Part shown: positions 54,763 to 63,730 of the stretch, one piece after another
Position numbering within the stretch: position 1 is the first letter of the stretch
Layout: every line of letters starts with the position of its first letter
Assembly (NCBI RefSeq): GCF_042847215.1
Contig: NZ_AP031500.1
Coordinates: 1,178,001 to 1,242,000 of the forward strand
Reading direction: 5' to 3'
Length of the DNA: 64,000 nt
Source: Gilvimarinus japonicus
Lineage (GTDB): Bacteria; Pseudomonadota; Gammaproteobacteria; Pseudomonadales; Cellvibrionaceae
Notes under the pieces: generated by a model
The model's input: the letters and a program-made list of their open reading frames with translations, nothing else
Database searches by the model: none
Told to the model about the DNA's origin: nothing
Translations under genes and position numbers: made by a program

Positions 54763-55745
54763 TTGTGTTTAAGCACTTATGGCTACTGTGTCTTCTTCCT
54801 TTGCCGTTATTGCTGTACTTTTTGCTTCCTGCGTTTAGACAAAAAACGCTGGCAGTACGCATCCCCTTTTTTTCTTTGGCGGCCGAGGCCAGTGGCGCAA
54901 AAGTTGCCGCTGGTAGTCAGGTGTATCGCAAAGGTGTATTAGATGTTTTATTGGCGGCACTCGTGTGGGGCGCTCTGGTGGCCGCCCTTGCTAAGCCTGT
55001 GGCATTGGGGGAGCCGGTTACTGAACAAATCATCACGCGAGACATAATGTTGGCGATTGATTTATCCGGCTCTATGGAAGAGCGTGATTTTCCCGATCAG
55101 TCCGGCGAGTTAATTGGGCGCTTAGATGCTGTAAAAGGCGTGGTGTCGCAATATATTGCCGAGCGACAGAATGACCGCATTGGTTTAATCGTGTTTGGTT
55201 CCCGCGCGTACTTGCAGGCGCCTTTTACCCGGGACCTGGCCAGTGCAGAGCAATTATTAAATGACACCAGTGTTTCAATGGCCGGCCCCCACACGGCTAT
55301 TGGTGATGCCATAGGGCTTGCGATCAAACATTTCGAGTCGTCCCAGGTGACGGACAAAATATTGATTCTTCTGACTGACGGGGCGGACACCGGATCGCGC
55401 ATGTCGCCCAGCAATGCCGCCCATGTGGCGAGTCAAGAGGGGCTAAAAGTGTTTACCATCGGTATCGGGGATGAAAACGGTGAGGGCCAGTACCGTGTCG
55501 ATTTTGATACCTTGCGAAAAATCGCCGCGACCACTGGTGGCGATTTTTATTCCGCTGAGGATTCCGATGCCCTAACAAACGTTTACCAAGAAATCGATAA
55601 AGTTGCCGCTGTAGAAAGTGACCTACCCGTTACCCGGCAAGAAACGTCCTTGGTGCACTGGCCGCTTGCGTTAGCATTGTTGGTGCTGTTAGTGGCAATG
55701 CTCAGATTGTGGGCGAGTGCTCATAAGGCGAGGGCTTTGGCATGA
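54759..55745 (+). CDS. batA: BatA-like VWA-domain membrane protein
   Basis: A 328-residue protein with N-terminal helices (about 5-27 and 61-80), a periplasm-facing VWA domain and a C-terminal helix (about 300-320). The metal-ion-dependent adhesion site is intact: DLSGS at 101-105, the Thr in PHTAIGDA and the Asp in LLTDGADTGS. It probably binds partner proteins through this metal under MoxR control. It overlaps both neighbours by 4 bp. Confidence 0.92.
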   Translation: MIVFKHLWLLCLLPLPLLLYFLLPAFRQKTLAVRIPFFSLAAEASGAKVAAGSQVYRKGVLDVLLAALVWGALVAALAKPVALGEPVTEQIITRDIMLAIDLSGSMEERDFPDQSGELIGRLDAVKGVVSQYIAERQNDRIGLIVFGSRAYLQAPFTRDLASAEQLLNDTSVSMAGPHTAIGDAIGLAIKHFESSQVTDKILILLTDGADTGSRMSPSNAAHVASQEGLKVFTIGIGDENGEGQYRVDFDTLRKIAATTGGDFYSAEDSDALTNVYQEIDKVAAVESDLPVTRQETSLVHWPLALALLVLLVAMLRLWASAHKARALA

Positions 55746-57391
55746 GTTTGTTTGGACTTCACTTTCTGCGCCCTTGGTTGTTACTGTTTATTGTCGTGTT
55801 TGGGCTTTTGTATTGGTTGTCTCGGCGTGCACTGGGCGGGCGGCATCGCTCGAATGAGGTTATAGCACCGCATTTAGTGGCAGCTTTGACACCTAAACAG
55901 CGTATGCGCGATAAATTAAAACCCATTGACCTAGTGTTTGGTTTTAGTTTGCTTTTGGCGATTGCGGCCGCAGGGCCCGCGTGGCAACGTGTTGCAAGTG
56001 ATGCGAACCACAAACCACCGGTTGTCGTGGTCCTTAAAGTGAGTCAAAGCATGCTGGCCAATGATATCTTGCCTACAAGGCTGGATCGCGCTAAGCAAAA
56101 GATTCGTGATTTACTGCAGTACCGCGCCGGGGCTAAAACCGCACTCATTGTTTACGACGTCACCAGTCATAAAGTGTTACCGATGACGGAAGACAACAAT
56201 GTGTTTTTACCGTTTATTGAAGCTTTAAACCCTGATGTGATGCCTAGCGGGGCTGGTGATGCGGTGGTGTCGGCGATTGCCAGTGCGCAGCGCGAGCTTG
56301 AAAAAACCGGTGGCGGGGCGATTGTGCTTGCGGCCGATGGCATTGAGCACGCCCAAGTGTCGGCCCTTAATAAATTGGCCAATCCTTTTGTCTGGTGGCA
56401 GTTTGCTACCACGAAAGGTGGGGTTATCGTTACCGATGATGGCAGCATCTTGTCCGAGCCCGGCGGGGCGGTAAAAACGTTTTCTTTGGATGACTCTACG
56501 GCCGGTCGTTTGCAGCAAGTGGATGTGCAGAAGGTGACCCTCAACTCACAAGATCTGGTCGAAATCGACCGTGCAGCCAGCGAGCGTTATCGCGAGTGGC
56601 AAAGCGCTGATCGTGATACACCGTTGCGCGAGATGACCTGGTACTTTGTTTGGCCCTTGGTGGCATTTGCCGTTCTGTGGTTTAGGCGCGGTTTTATCTC
56701 GCGAGATAATCAGCCAAAGCGGCGTTTACCGCATGGCGTTACTCATTTGGCGGTTGTCGGTTTACTCGGGACGTTGGCTTATAGCCCCGCCAGTGAGGCT
56801 GAAGTACTTGATTGGTTTTTAAGTCGGGATCAACAAGGCATGATTGCCTACAACAACAAAGCCTATAAAAAGGCCGCTGGGTTGTTTGATGACCCTATGT
56901 GGAAGGGCGCGGCACTTTATGCCTATGGTGATTACACCCACTCGGCGCAAATCTTTGCCACCGTAGGCACGACCGACGGTTTGTATAACCGCGCCAATGC
57001 ATTGTTTAAGGGGCACCAGTACGAGGCCGCTATCGCGGGGTACAAACAAGTGTTGCAACAACAGCCGGACCATAGCAAAGCCGCGCGCAATTTGGCGCTA
57101 GTCGAGGCGGTGTTGCAAAGCTTATTGGATCAAGGTGGTAATGTCGATCTTGAGCAGAGCGTTACGACAGATGTCGATGTTAAAAAGGTTAGTGAGGATG
57201 CTGGCGCTGAATCTCAGGACTATCAAGTCACTGACACTTTGAGCGAAGACGCCAAAGATCAGTGGATGCGCAGTGTCGAATCCGATATGAGTGATTTCTT
57301 AACGGCAAAGTTCGCCACTGAAGCTGCCTCTGGTAACACCGCCACCACGCAATCCAGAACAAACGGACAATCTGTGGGGGAAGCGCCATGA
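55742..57391 (+). CDS. batB: BatB-like VWA-TPR membrane protein with altered metal site
   Basis: A 549-residue protein: two N-terminal helices (about 11-27 and 63-80), a VWA domain (about 93-270), a further helix (about 305-320) and a TPR region (about 370-480) followed by an acidic tail. At the position of D-x-S-x-S it reads KVSQS (99-103): the first metal-binding Asp is Lys. AADGIEH keeps the later Asp. This suggests a VWA fold that no longer binds metal in the usual way. TPR units probably contact BatD or substrates. It overlaps both neighbours by 4 bp. Confidence 0.9.
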   Translation: MSLFGLHFLRPWLLLFIVVFGLLYWLSRRALGGRHRSNEVIAPHLVAALTPKQRMRDKLKPIDLVFGFSLLLAIAAAGPAWQRVASDANHKPPVVVVLKVSQSMLANDILPTRLDRAKQKIRDLLQYRAGAKTALIVYDVTSHKVLPMTEDNNVFLPFIEALNPDVMPSGAGDAVVSAIASAQRELEKTGGGAIVLAADGIEHAQVSALNKLANPFVWWQFATTKGGVIVTDDGSILSEPGGAVKTFSLDDSTAGRLQQVDVQKVTLNSQDLVEIDRAASERYREWQSADRDTPLREMTWYFVWPLVAFAVLWFRRGFISRDNQPKRRLPHGVTHLAVVGLLGTLAYSPASEAEVLDWFLSRDQQGMIAYNNKAYKKAAGLFDDPMWKGAALYAYGDYTHSAQIFATVGTTDGLYNRANALFKGHQYEAAIAGYKQVLQQQPDHSKAARNLALVEAVLQSLLDQGGNVDLEQSVTTDVDVKKVSEDAGAESQDYQVTDTLSEDAKDQWMRSVESDMSDFLTAKFATEAASGNTATTQSRTNGQSVGEAP

Positions 57392-58617
57392 GGCGATGCA
57401 TTCTGCTCTTAAGTTTATGCTCGGTAAGTTTAAGTTGGGCGGCGCCTCAACCTGCCAATGATGGTAAACCCGCTCAACCCGTCCCCGCTTTATCCAGCAG
57501 TGTGAATCACCCGGAGGTAACGGTGGGTGAGCCAGTTGTGGTGCGGGTTAAAGTGCTGGTGCCCACGTGGTTTACCAAGCCCGTTTATTTTGATGAGGTG
57601 GAAGCGCTTAATGTTATTAGCGTTAGCGTTGATAAAAGCTCTTACCCTACTTCCGAGCGGGTAGGGGCATCGACTTGGTCGGGCGTGATTAAAGAGTACA
57701 CGTTAATCCCTATGACTGGCGGAAACTACCAGCTGGATCTGCCCACCCTAACGTTGCACTACTTAGGTTCTGATCAAAAAAAACTTACCTTACAGGTAAC
57801 ACCCGATCCGGTAAGCTTTAACGCGGTGGTGCCGGCCGCAGCCGCCTCGTTAAAGCCACTTATCATCGCGCAGGATCTTACTCTTAGCCAAGAGATGAAT
57901 ATTGATCAGCCGGTGGTTGTGGGGCAAAGCTTTAACCGACAAGTAACGGCAACCATCACGGGTACCTCGGCGTTATTTGTACCGCCGCTATTGCAGCAAG
58001 CCAATAGCTATAGTCTACAGTCCTACCTCCAGAGCCCCCAGGTTAGTGACCGGTATGACTCCGCGAAGGGGCAAGTCTCTGGCACCCGGGTCGATACTCA
58101 GGAGTTGGTTGTTGCTGATGCAGGGCAAGTGGTACTGCCGGATATCGCTATTCGCTATTACGACCTGAGCAGCGCAACGGTACGCACCGTCTCGGTAAAA
58201 GGGCAGTCGTTTGTGGTGGTTGCCAGCCCCAGTCGGTTTGCCTGGTTGTGGCCGCTGCTGGTTGCTCTGGTTGGGTTGTTGGCGTTGCTGGGCATTGCTT
58301 GGTTGCTCTGGCCTAAATGGCAGCTTTATCGGCGCAGTGAGCCGGTAAAGTTTCGTCAGCTATTGTCTTTAAGCCACACTCCAAGCCGGGTTTTACTCAC
58401 TGAGTTGGAGCACTGGCGGTGCTTTTGGCGTTCGGCCTACCAGTCTTCACCTGAGGCGCGGAACGAGTATCGTGATGTGGTGTTAGAGGTAGAGGCGGCG
58501 ATTTATTTGGCGCAGCCTGTCGGTACCCATCTAGATCGGCGTTTGCGTCAGCACCGCAAAATGTTGCAGCAAATACTGGCGAATCGTCAACAACGTTTGA
58601 TGCCGCTTAACCCTTAA
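57388..58617 (+). CDS. batD: BatD family protein
   Basis: A 409-residue exported membrane-anchored protein with a signal peptide (1-19, cut after SWA), Ig-like beta domains (about 35-280) beginning HPEVTVGEPVVVRVKV, one transmembrane helix (about 285-310, LWPLLVALVGLLALLGIAWLLW) and a basic cytoplasmic tail rich in Arg. BatD is the usual last gene of MoxR/Bat operons and presents periplasmic domains to BatA/BatB. It is followed by a large hairpin with a short T-run. Confidence 0.88.
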   Translation: MRRCILLLSLCSVSLSWAAPQPANDGKPAQPVPALSSSVNHPEVTVGEPVVVRVKVLVPTWFTKPVYFDEVEALNVISVSVDKSSYPTSERVGASTWSGVIKEYTLIPMTGGNYQLDLPTLTLHYLGSDQKKLTLQVTPDPVSFNAVVPAAAASLKPLIIAQDLTLSQEMNIDQPVVVGQSFNRQVTATITGTSALFVPPLLQQANSYSLQSYLQSPQVSDRYDSAKGQVSGTRVDTQELVVADAGQVVLPDIAIRYYDLSSATVRTVSVKGQSFVVVASPSRFAWLWPLLVALVGLLALLGIAWLLWPKWQLYRRSEPVKFRQLLSLSHTPSRVLLTELEHWRCFWRSAYQSSPEARNEYRDVVLEVEAAIYLAQPVGTHLDRRLRQHRKMLQQILANRQQRLMPLNP

Positions 58618-58689
58618 GGTTATAGGTGGTTGCTGGTGAGCTGTCACGGAACCGTGAGGTGGGTGATAAAGCGGGGCGGTTAACTCAGC

Positions 58690-58733
58690 GCTGCGAACCG
58701 GCAAATGACATTTCGCCAGTTCGCAGCGTTTTG
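58690..58733 (+). terminator. probable terminator of the Bat operon
   Basis: CGCTGCGAAC (58690-58699) pairs with GTTCGCAGCG (58720-58729), and the inner bases GGCAAATG and CATTTCGCC extend the stem almost fully. TTTT follows on the plus strand. There is no T-run on the minus side. Confidence 0.6.
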
Positions 58734-58734
58734 G

Positions 58735-59721
58735 TTATGGGGTTTTAGGGTAAACTTTAGCCCAATCTTCTTTCATGTCTACCACTAGCCAGCCACGGCT
58801 GGATGCCTGTTTCAACCCTTTATCTAGTTTGCCAATGTGGCTATCGCGATCGTAAGCGAATTCACGCTTGGCGTCGGTGTGATGCACAATCAGCCCAAAA
58901 CTGGGCAGCTCGTTAGAGCTGCCCCACTCGAGCATCTCAAAGTCACCATCCGAGTTGCCTCCGACAAAAATCGGCTTTTTGCCAATAACGGTTGCTATCC
59001 CCACCGGTTTGCCTGGGCCATCGTCCAGAAAGCTAACGTCAGGCTTTTTGGTGATTTGCGGTTTGCCATCGATCAGCTCGTATTGGGCGTGCAGAGCCGT
59101 GCCGATAACCTGCTGAGGCGGAATCCCGTAGGCTTTTTCGGAGAATGCGCGAATAAACTGTTGTCCGCCGCCCGATACTATGTAGGTGGTAAAGCTGTTG
59201 TCCCGCAGATAGCTTAACAACTCCAGCATAGGCTGATAGATCATGGCGTCGTAACGCATGTTGGTTTTGGGGTGACGAGCGGTGGCGAGCCATTGTTTTA
59301 CGCTTTGCTGAAACGCCATTACGCTCATGTCAGAGTGAGAGGCGTTGATGACCTCCTGCAGGCCCGACATACCGCCGGCCATAAGTGTTTTTAAGTCGCC
59401 TGCAGCGGCCGCTTTTAGGGCGGGTGAGTTAATGAGGCTTGGATCTTTTTTGGCTTTCTCTTTGAGCGTATCGAGGGCGTAGGTTAACTGAAAATATACC
59501 GGTTGCTCACTCCACAAAGTGCCGTCGTTATCAAATACGGCGATACGGGCGGCGACGGGTACAAACTGCTCGCTGGTGGGGTCAGTGACGCTAGCAACAT
59601 ATTCAACAATTGCCGTTTTGGCATGGGTGTCGTTCCAAGATGGTAGTGGGTCGGCAGTTGCTTGCAGTGCCATGCTGCAAGCAAGCAGCCCTGTTAACAA
59701 TAACTTTACGTTTACGGACAT
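58735..59721 (-). CDS. exported HAD-superfamily phosphatase
   Basis: A 328-residue protein with a signal peptide (about 1-24, cut after ATA). HAD motifs are motif I FDNDGTLW (nucleophile Asp and acid Asp), motif II IVSGGG, and motif IV GGNSDGDFEM. It resembles the phosphoserine phosphatase-like, periplasmic group; the substrate is unknown. ATG at 59721 with AGGGA 6 bp upstream is preferred over a TTG two codons earlier. It stands alone, convergent with the Bat operon. Confidence 0.87.
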   Translation of the reverse strand: MSVNVKLLLTGLLACSMALQATADPLPSWNDTHAKTAIVEYVASVTDPTSEQFVPVAARIAVFDNDGTLWSEQPVYFQLTYALDTLKEKAKKDPSLINSPALKAAAAGDLKTLMAGGMSGLQEVINASHSDMSVMAFQQSVKQWLATARHPKTNMRYDAMIYQPMLELLSYLRDNSFTTYIVSGGGQQFIRAFSEKAYGIPPQQVIGTALHAQYELIDGKPQITKKPDVSFLDDGPGKPVGIATVIGKKPIFVGGNSDGDFEMLEWGSSNELPSFGLIVHHTDAKREFAYDRDSHIGKLDKGLKQASSRGWLVVDMKEDWAKVYPKTP

Positions 59722-59826
59722 GTTCAATCCCTCGCTGCTAGGTCCAATAACTAAAATAGGCTCTTAGCAGTATAGCGGGTGCCGGAATCTTTGCTAAATG
59801 TTAACCAATATTTGTCTCGTGGAACA

Positions 59827-61659
59827 TTATGGTAGGTCAGGCTGCTCGTCGTTGTTCTCGCGAATCTTTGGTTTGGGTTCGCGAATCAGGCTGAGAAGCA
59901 CCCAGTCTTTTGCCGGTTCTAGGGTTTCACCCGCAATAAACGGTTTAAGCTTGCCTTTATCGGTCACGGCAAATAACAACTGCGACCCGCCCTGACGGCG
60001 GAACTCTTCCATCGTAAATTCTTCGGTGAGTCGGGTGGCTCTGATTTCGGCGCCGCTGCCAATCAAGCTGGCGAGCTTGGCGTAGGTTAAATCCTCGCTA
60101 AACAATGGAGCGCCTTTTAAGGTCGAGGCCACTTGGTGTTTTTCGGCTTTGTTGTTGTCGGCGCTGGTGCGGATCGAGAAGATGTGCCGCTCGCCAAACT
60201 CACTGCGAAAGTGCATTCCGGCAATTACATTGAGCTCGCGCAGCGGGGAGAGCGCAATCAGGTTGCCAATGCCGGTTAGCTCTAAGCGTTGGGTGGCAAA
60301 CTCAGATACCGGGTTGCCGTAAAAGGTTTTAAGCCCTGCCATCCTTGCCAGGCGAATGTTGTCCCAGTTGGAATCGCACACCACCACCGGTAAATCTTGC
60401 TGTTGCAGAGCCTTGCCAATGCTGCGCGCCACTTGATTGGCGCCTTGTATCAATACGCCGCGAGGCTCTGGTTCGACAATGCCCAGTAGCTTGGCCAAAG
60501 GCCGGGAGGTGGCGCTTTGAAACACCACAGTGCCTAAAATAACAGCAAAGGTTAGCGGCACTAAAAGGTCGGCGTCTTCGACACCGCTCTCGGCTAAACG
60601 TAACGCAAACAGGGCCGATACGGCGGCCGCGACAATACCTCGCGGCGCGATCCAGCCCAGCAACACCCGTTCGCGAATTTTAATGTTCGACCTGAAAGTT
60701 GCCAGCGCCACCGAGATTGGCCGCGCAATAAACTGGATGACGAGTAGCAGTAACAGGCACGGGATGGTCATAATCCCGATCAGTTGCTCTAGCGGCAGGC
60801 GCGCCGCTAGGATAATAAACAGCCCGGAGATAAATAAAATGGTAAGGTTTTCTTTAAAATTAAGGATGTTGTGAATATGCACCCCGCGCATATTACCCAG
60901 CCACATTCCCATGACGGTGACGCCCAGCAGGCCGGACTCGTGTGCTAGGTGGTTACAAAGCGTAAACACCATAAATACTAGGCTTAAGGTGGCGAGGTTT
61001 TGTAGATATTCGGGCAAGCGGCGTCGTGCTAAGATTTTGCCTAATGCGTAGCCTGCCGCGGCGCCACCGGCAAGGCCCACGACGATGATCTCTAAAAACA
61101 GTAGTAGGCTCTGGCTGAAAGCTTTGGCGCCACTTTGGGTCACGATAAACTCGTACACCACAACCACCAGCAGGGCGCCGATTGGGTCGATGATAATGCC
61201 CTCCCAGCGCAAAATGTTGGCGACTTTCTCGGATGGGCGTACGGTGCGTAGTAGTGGGGTGACGACGGTGGGGCCGGTCACCACCATCAGCGCGCCAAAC
61301 AGAATCGACAGTTGCCAGCTAAGGCCGAACAGTTCGTGGGCGGTAATGGCGACAATGAGCCAAGTGACGGGCGCAGCCACGGTAATCATCCGTTGCACAA
61401 CTTTGCTGGTGCTGCCCAACTCTTGAAAGTTAAGGGTTAAGCTGCCCTCAAACAGAATGACCGCCACCGCAAGAGATACCAGCGGAAACAGCAGTTCGCC
61501 AAAAATCTCGTCGGGATTTAGCCAGCCAAGACCGGGGCCTAAAATTAGGCCAGCAATCAGTAAAAACAAGATGGCTGGCAGGCGGGCTTTCCAGGCGCCC
61601 CACTGGCAGGCGAGCGCGGCAATTCCGATAATGGCAATTGCCATGGCTGAGTCGTGCAT
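59827..61659 (-). CDS. CPA1-type Na+(K+)/H+ antiporter with RCK-like C-terminal domain
   Basis: A 610-residue protein with about twelve membrane helices to residue 400. Typical antiporter motifs are PAILFLLIAGLILGPGLGW, AVILFEGSLTLNF, VTGPTVVTPLLRTVRP, the ion-site region GIIIDPIGALLVVVVYE and the RERVLLGWIAPRGIVAAAV segment. A Rossmann/RCK-like domain follows (GVLIQGANQVARSIGKAL), then a second regulatory region. It exchanges monovalent cations for protons, for pH or salt balance. ATG at 61659 has AAGGA 6 bp upstream; the frame is open 17 codons further. Confidence 0.92.
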   Translation of the reverse strand: MHDSAMAIAIIGIAALACQWGAWKARLPAILFLLIAGLILGPGLGWLNPDEIFGELLFPLVSLAVAVILFEGSLTLNFQELGSTSKVVQRMITVAAPVTWLIVAITAHELFGLSWQLSILFGALMVVTGPTVVTPLLRTVRPSEKVANILRWEGIIIDPIGALLVVVVYEFIVTQSGAKAFSQSLLLFLEIIVVGLAGGAAAGYALGKILARRRLPEYLQNLATLSLVFMVFTLCNHLAHESGLLGVTVMGMWLGNMRGVHIHNILNFKENLTILFISGLFIILAARLPLEQLIGIMTIPCLLLLLVIQFIARPISVALATFRSNIKIRERVLLGWIAPRGIVAAAVSALFALRLAESGVEDADLLVPLTFAVILGTVVFQSATSRPLAKLLGIVEPEPRGVLIQGANQVARSIGKALQQQDLPVVVCDSNWDNIRLARMAGLKTFYGNPVSEFATQRLELTGIGNLIALSPLRELNVIAGMHFRSEFGERHIFSIRTSADNNKAEKHQVASTLKGAPLFSEDLTYAKLASLIGSGAEIRATRLTEEFTMEEFRRQGGSQLLFAVTDKGKLKPFIAGETLEPAKDWVLLSLIREPKPKIRENNDEQPDLP

Positions 61660-61771
61660 AAAACATCCTTGGGGTGTGCGGTGATCGATTGTCTCTTGGC
61701 TACTCATCATAGCCGATAGCGTCTAAAATGGCGAAAGGCATCACTACGCATCAACAAAGAAGGAGTTGTCC

Positions 61772-62212
61772 GTGACCGATCGCGAAGATTTTTTAGGTAG
61801 TTTTCCGGTAACCATCGAAATCGATGTGCAATGGGGTGAGATGGATGCTTTTGGCCACGTGAATAATGTGGTGTATTTGCGTTATTTTGAATCGGCCCGC
61901 ATTGCCTATATGCGCCGTATGAGCCAAAAAGGCGTGTTTGATACCGGGCAAATTATACCGGTATTGGCCGAAACAGCCTGCCGTTACCGCCGGCCGGTGC
62001 GCTACCCCGATCGCCTGATAGTGGGTTGCACCATCACCGAGGTGCACGAGCACGGTTTCTCGCAGGAGTACGAAATTTACAGTGATGAGCAGGGCGAGGT
62101 GGTTGCCACCGGCGTGGGCCGTATTGTCTTGCTGGATAAACGCTCGCAACAAAAATCACTGGTAGCGCCCGAGCTACACTCCGAAATTAAGCTGATAGAG
62201 TCTTCAACTTAG
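61772..62212 (+). CDS. hotdog-fold acyl-CoA thioesterase (4HBT/YbgC-FadM type)
   Basis: A 146-residue thioesterase with the catalytic Asp in EMDAFGHVNNVVYLRYFESAR, the classic 4HBT motif, and AETACRYRRPVRYPDRLIV. It hydrolyses acyl-CoA esters in the cytoplasm; chain length is unknown. GTG at 61772 has AAGGAG 6 bp upstream, and an in-frame TTG abuts that site and is less likely. It is 29 bp upstream of the DUF6164 gene and divergent from the antiporter. Confidence 0.9.
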   Translation: MTDREDFLGSFPVTIEIDVQWGEMDAFGHVNNVVYLRYFESARIAYMRRMSQKGVFDTGQIIPVLAETACRYRRPVRYPDRLIVGCTITEVHEHGFSQEYEIYSDEQGEVVATGVGRIVLLDKRSQQKSLVAPELHSEIKLIESST

Positions 62213-62241
62213 CAAGCAACTTAAAACCAGCAAGGTGCACT

Positions 62242-62601
62242 TTGCCACAATTATTAATGCGAACCACCGGCGCCAGCGCCGAAGAAGTCGACGGGCTTAT
62301 TGAGTTATTACAAAACCAGGGTATTGCTTGCTATACCACTCAGGCCGGCCGCTGGCGTTTGGGGGTGGATGGCCTATGGCTTGTGAATGATAAAGATGTA
62401 ACAAGGGCGCGGGAGCTTGGCGGAGAGTTTCAGTACCATTTTAGCCAAGAGTCGCGCGCCGACTTTGAGCGCCGGTTAGCCGAGGGCACGGCGCCTACCT
62501 TTGCCAGCCAATTGCGCCAAAGGCCGTTGGTGGTAATCGGCACGCTGCTGGCTATTGCGGCCATCGCTATGTTGTCGTTGTTGCCTTTATTACTTGGCTG
62601 A
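62242..62601 (+). CDS. DUF6164 family membrane protein
   Basis: A 119-residue protein. The soluble N-terminal part (about 1-90) has the GASAEEVDGLIELLQNQGIACY and WLVNDKDVTRARELGGEFQ features of the family; a C-terminal membrane helix (about 96-118) follows. TTG at 62242 has AAGG 6 bp upstream; an ATG five codons later lacks a site. It probably shares a transcript with the thioesterase. Function unknown. The 60-bp gap to the convergent next gene holds only a 7-bp inverted repeat and the palindrome GGCTCGAGCC. Confidence 0.75.
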   Translation: MPQLLMRTTGASAEEVDGLIELLQNQGIACYTTQAGRWRLGVDGLWLVNDKDVTRARELGGEFQYHFSQESRADFERRLAEGTAPTFASQLRQRPLVVIGTLLAIAAIAMLSLLPLLLG

Positions 62602-62661
62602 AGTGCTCGGTTGACTCAATAGGCTCGAGCCCGCCGAGCATCACATTAGGTTTGCGCTGAA

Positions 62662-63480
62662 TTAACGCTGGCGGCTAACGCGGCGCGCGATACCCGCACC
62701 CAGCAGGCCCAATAACATCAGCCAGCTGACACTACCGCCGCCACCGCCGCCACTGCCACCGTTATTGCCGCCATTGTCTGGCTCGTTGTCATCGCGGGTG
62801 GTGGGCATGGGGTCTAAATCGGCCGCGGTGTCCACGGCGGCGTCGAGAACGACGATGTTTTGTACCAGAACGATATGGTCTTCAGTAATTGTCGTTTGAT
62901 TAGCAAGGTCCTCATCGGTAAAATTACGCAGCGGAAATTCCGCGAAGGCTGCACTAGAGGCGCTAAAGTCTTCAGTTCGTAGTTCTGCTATTGCATCAAT
63001 TATAGCCATACCATTGCCGGTTACTTCGCCAAATACGGTAAAACCACCGTTTTGGGAGTCGAGGTTACCGCTGTTATCGTCGAGATTAAAAAACCACTGA
63101 TTAGTACCTGTACTAGGGCCTGCGTTGGTTTTGGCTACAGCAATAGTGCCTCGCTGATTGGATAGCAACGGCTCGTTTTGAACGGGGTCATTGGCCTCAA
63201 TCACCGAAAATTTATCTTCTTCCTGGTCAAAGCTAAAACCTCCACCTTGAACAATAAATCCAGGTACAGAGCGATGCATAAAGCTATCGCTATAGGCTCC
63301 GGCTTCCACATACGCCAAAAAGTTTGCCACCGTCTCGGGGGTGGTCTCATCGTAAAGGTTCACCTCAAAATCGCCCATAACCGTCTGAAACTGGACGATA
63401 GTGGCTTGGCTGGCGGCGCTGGCGCCCAATAGTGCTGTTGCCAAGGTAAGGCCGGCAGCGGCTTTGGATAAATGACCCAT
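62662..63480 (-). CDS. exported cyclophilin-type peptidyl-prolyl isomerase with GlyGly-CTERM tail
   Basis: A 272-residue protein: signal peptide (1-26, cut after SQA), cyclophilin domain (about 28-190) with TPETVANFLAYVEAGAYSD, FMHRSVPGFIVQGGGF, a QWFFNL active-site strand and GFTVFGEV. After a linker comes a Gly-rich stretch, a helix (SVSWLMLLGLLGAGIA) and RRVSRQR, the pattern of GlyGly-CTERM sorting signals processed by rhombosortase. It speeds proline isomerisation during folding of exported proteins, probably at the cell surface. ATG has GGAG 7 bp upstream. Confidence 0.9.
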   Translation of the reverse strand: MGHLSKAAAGLTLATALLGASAASQATIVQFQTVMGDFEVNLYDETTPETVANFLAYVEAGAYSDSFMHRSVPGFIVQGGGFSFDQEEDKFSVIEANDPVQNEPLLSNQRGTIAVAKTNAGPSTGTNQWFFNLDDNSGNLDSQNGGFTVFGEVTGNGMAIIDAIAELRTEDFSASSAAFAEFPLRNFTDEDLANQTTITEDHIVLVQNIVVLDAAVDTAADLDPMPTTRDDNEPDNGGNNGGSGGGGGGSVSWLMLLGLLGAGIARRVSRQR

Positions 63481-63730
63481 TGTGAATCTCCACGGTAATA
63501 TTATGAGTATTAAAAATCGCTATAACGCGATGGTGCTCTTATAAGGCGTAAACCATACCAGAGCGCCAATGGGAGAAATGTTAGAAAATGTAGTGGTTTG
63601 CTAGGATGCGTGATTATCCACATCCTAGCGAGAGCTTAACGAGGCCTCCAAACCATCCACCATTTGTACAGCTGTGAGCTAGCCGTTGTCGCTGTATCTG
63701 AGGCCGATGTCTGGAGGCTTTTCTATGCCT

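Noticed and set aside
62604..62640. Terminator between the DUF6164 gene and the cyclophilin gene
   Set aside because: TGCTCGG/CCGAGCA is only 7 bp with a 23-base loop and no T-run in either direction.
63643..63718. Terminator formed by GCCTCCA and TGGAGGC near the right edge
   Set aside because: The 7-bp arms are about 60 bases apart; the T-run is on the plus strand, where no gene ends.
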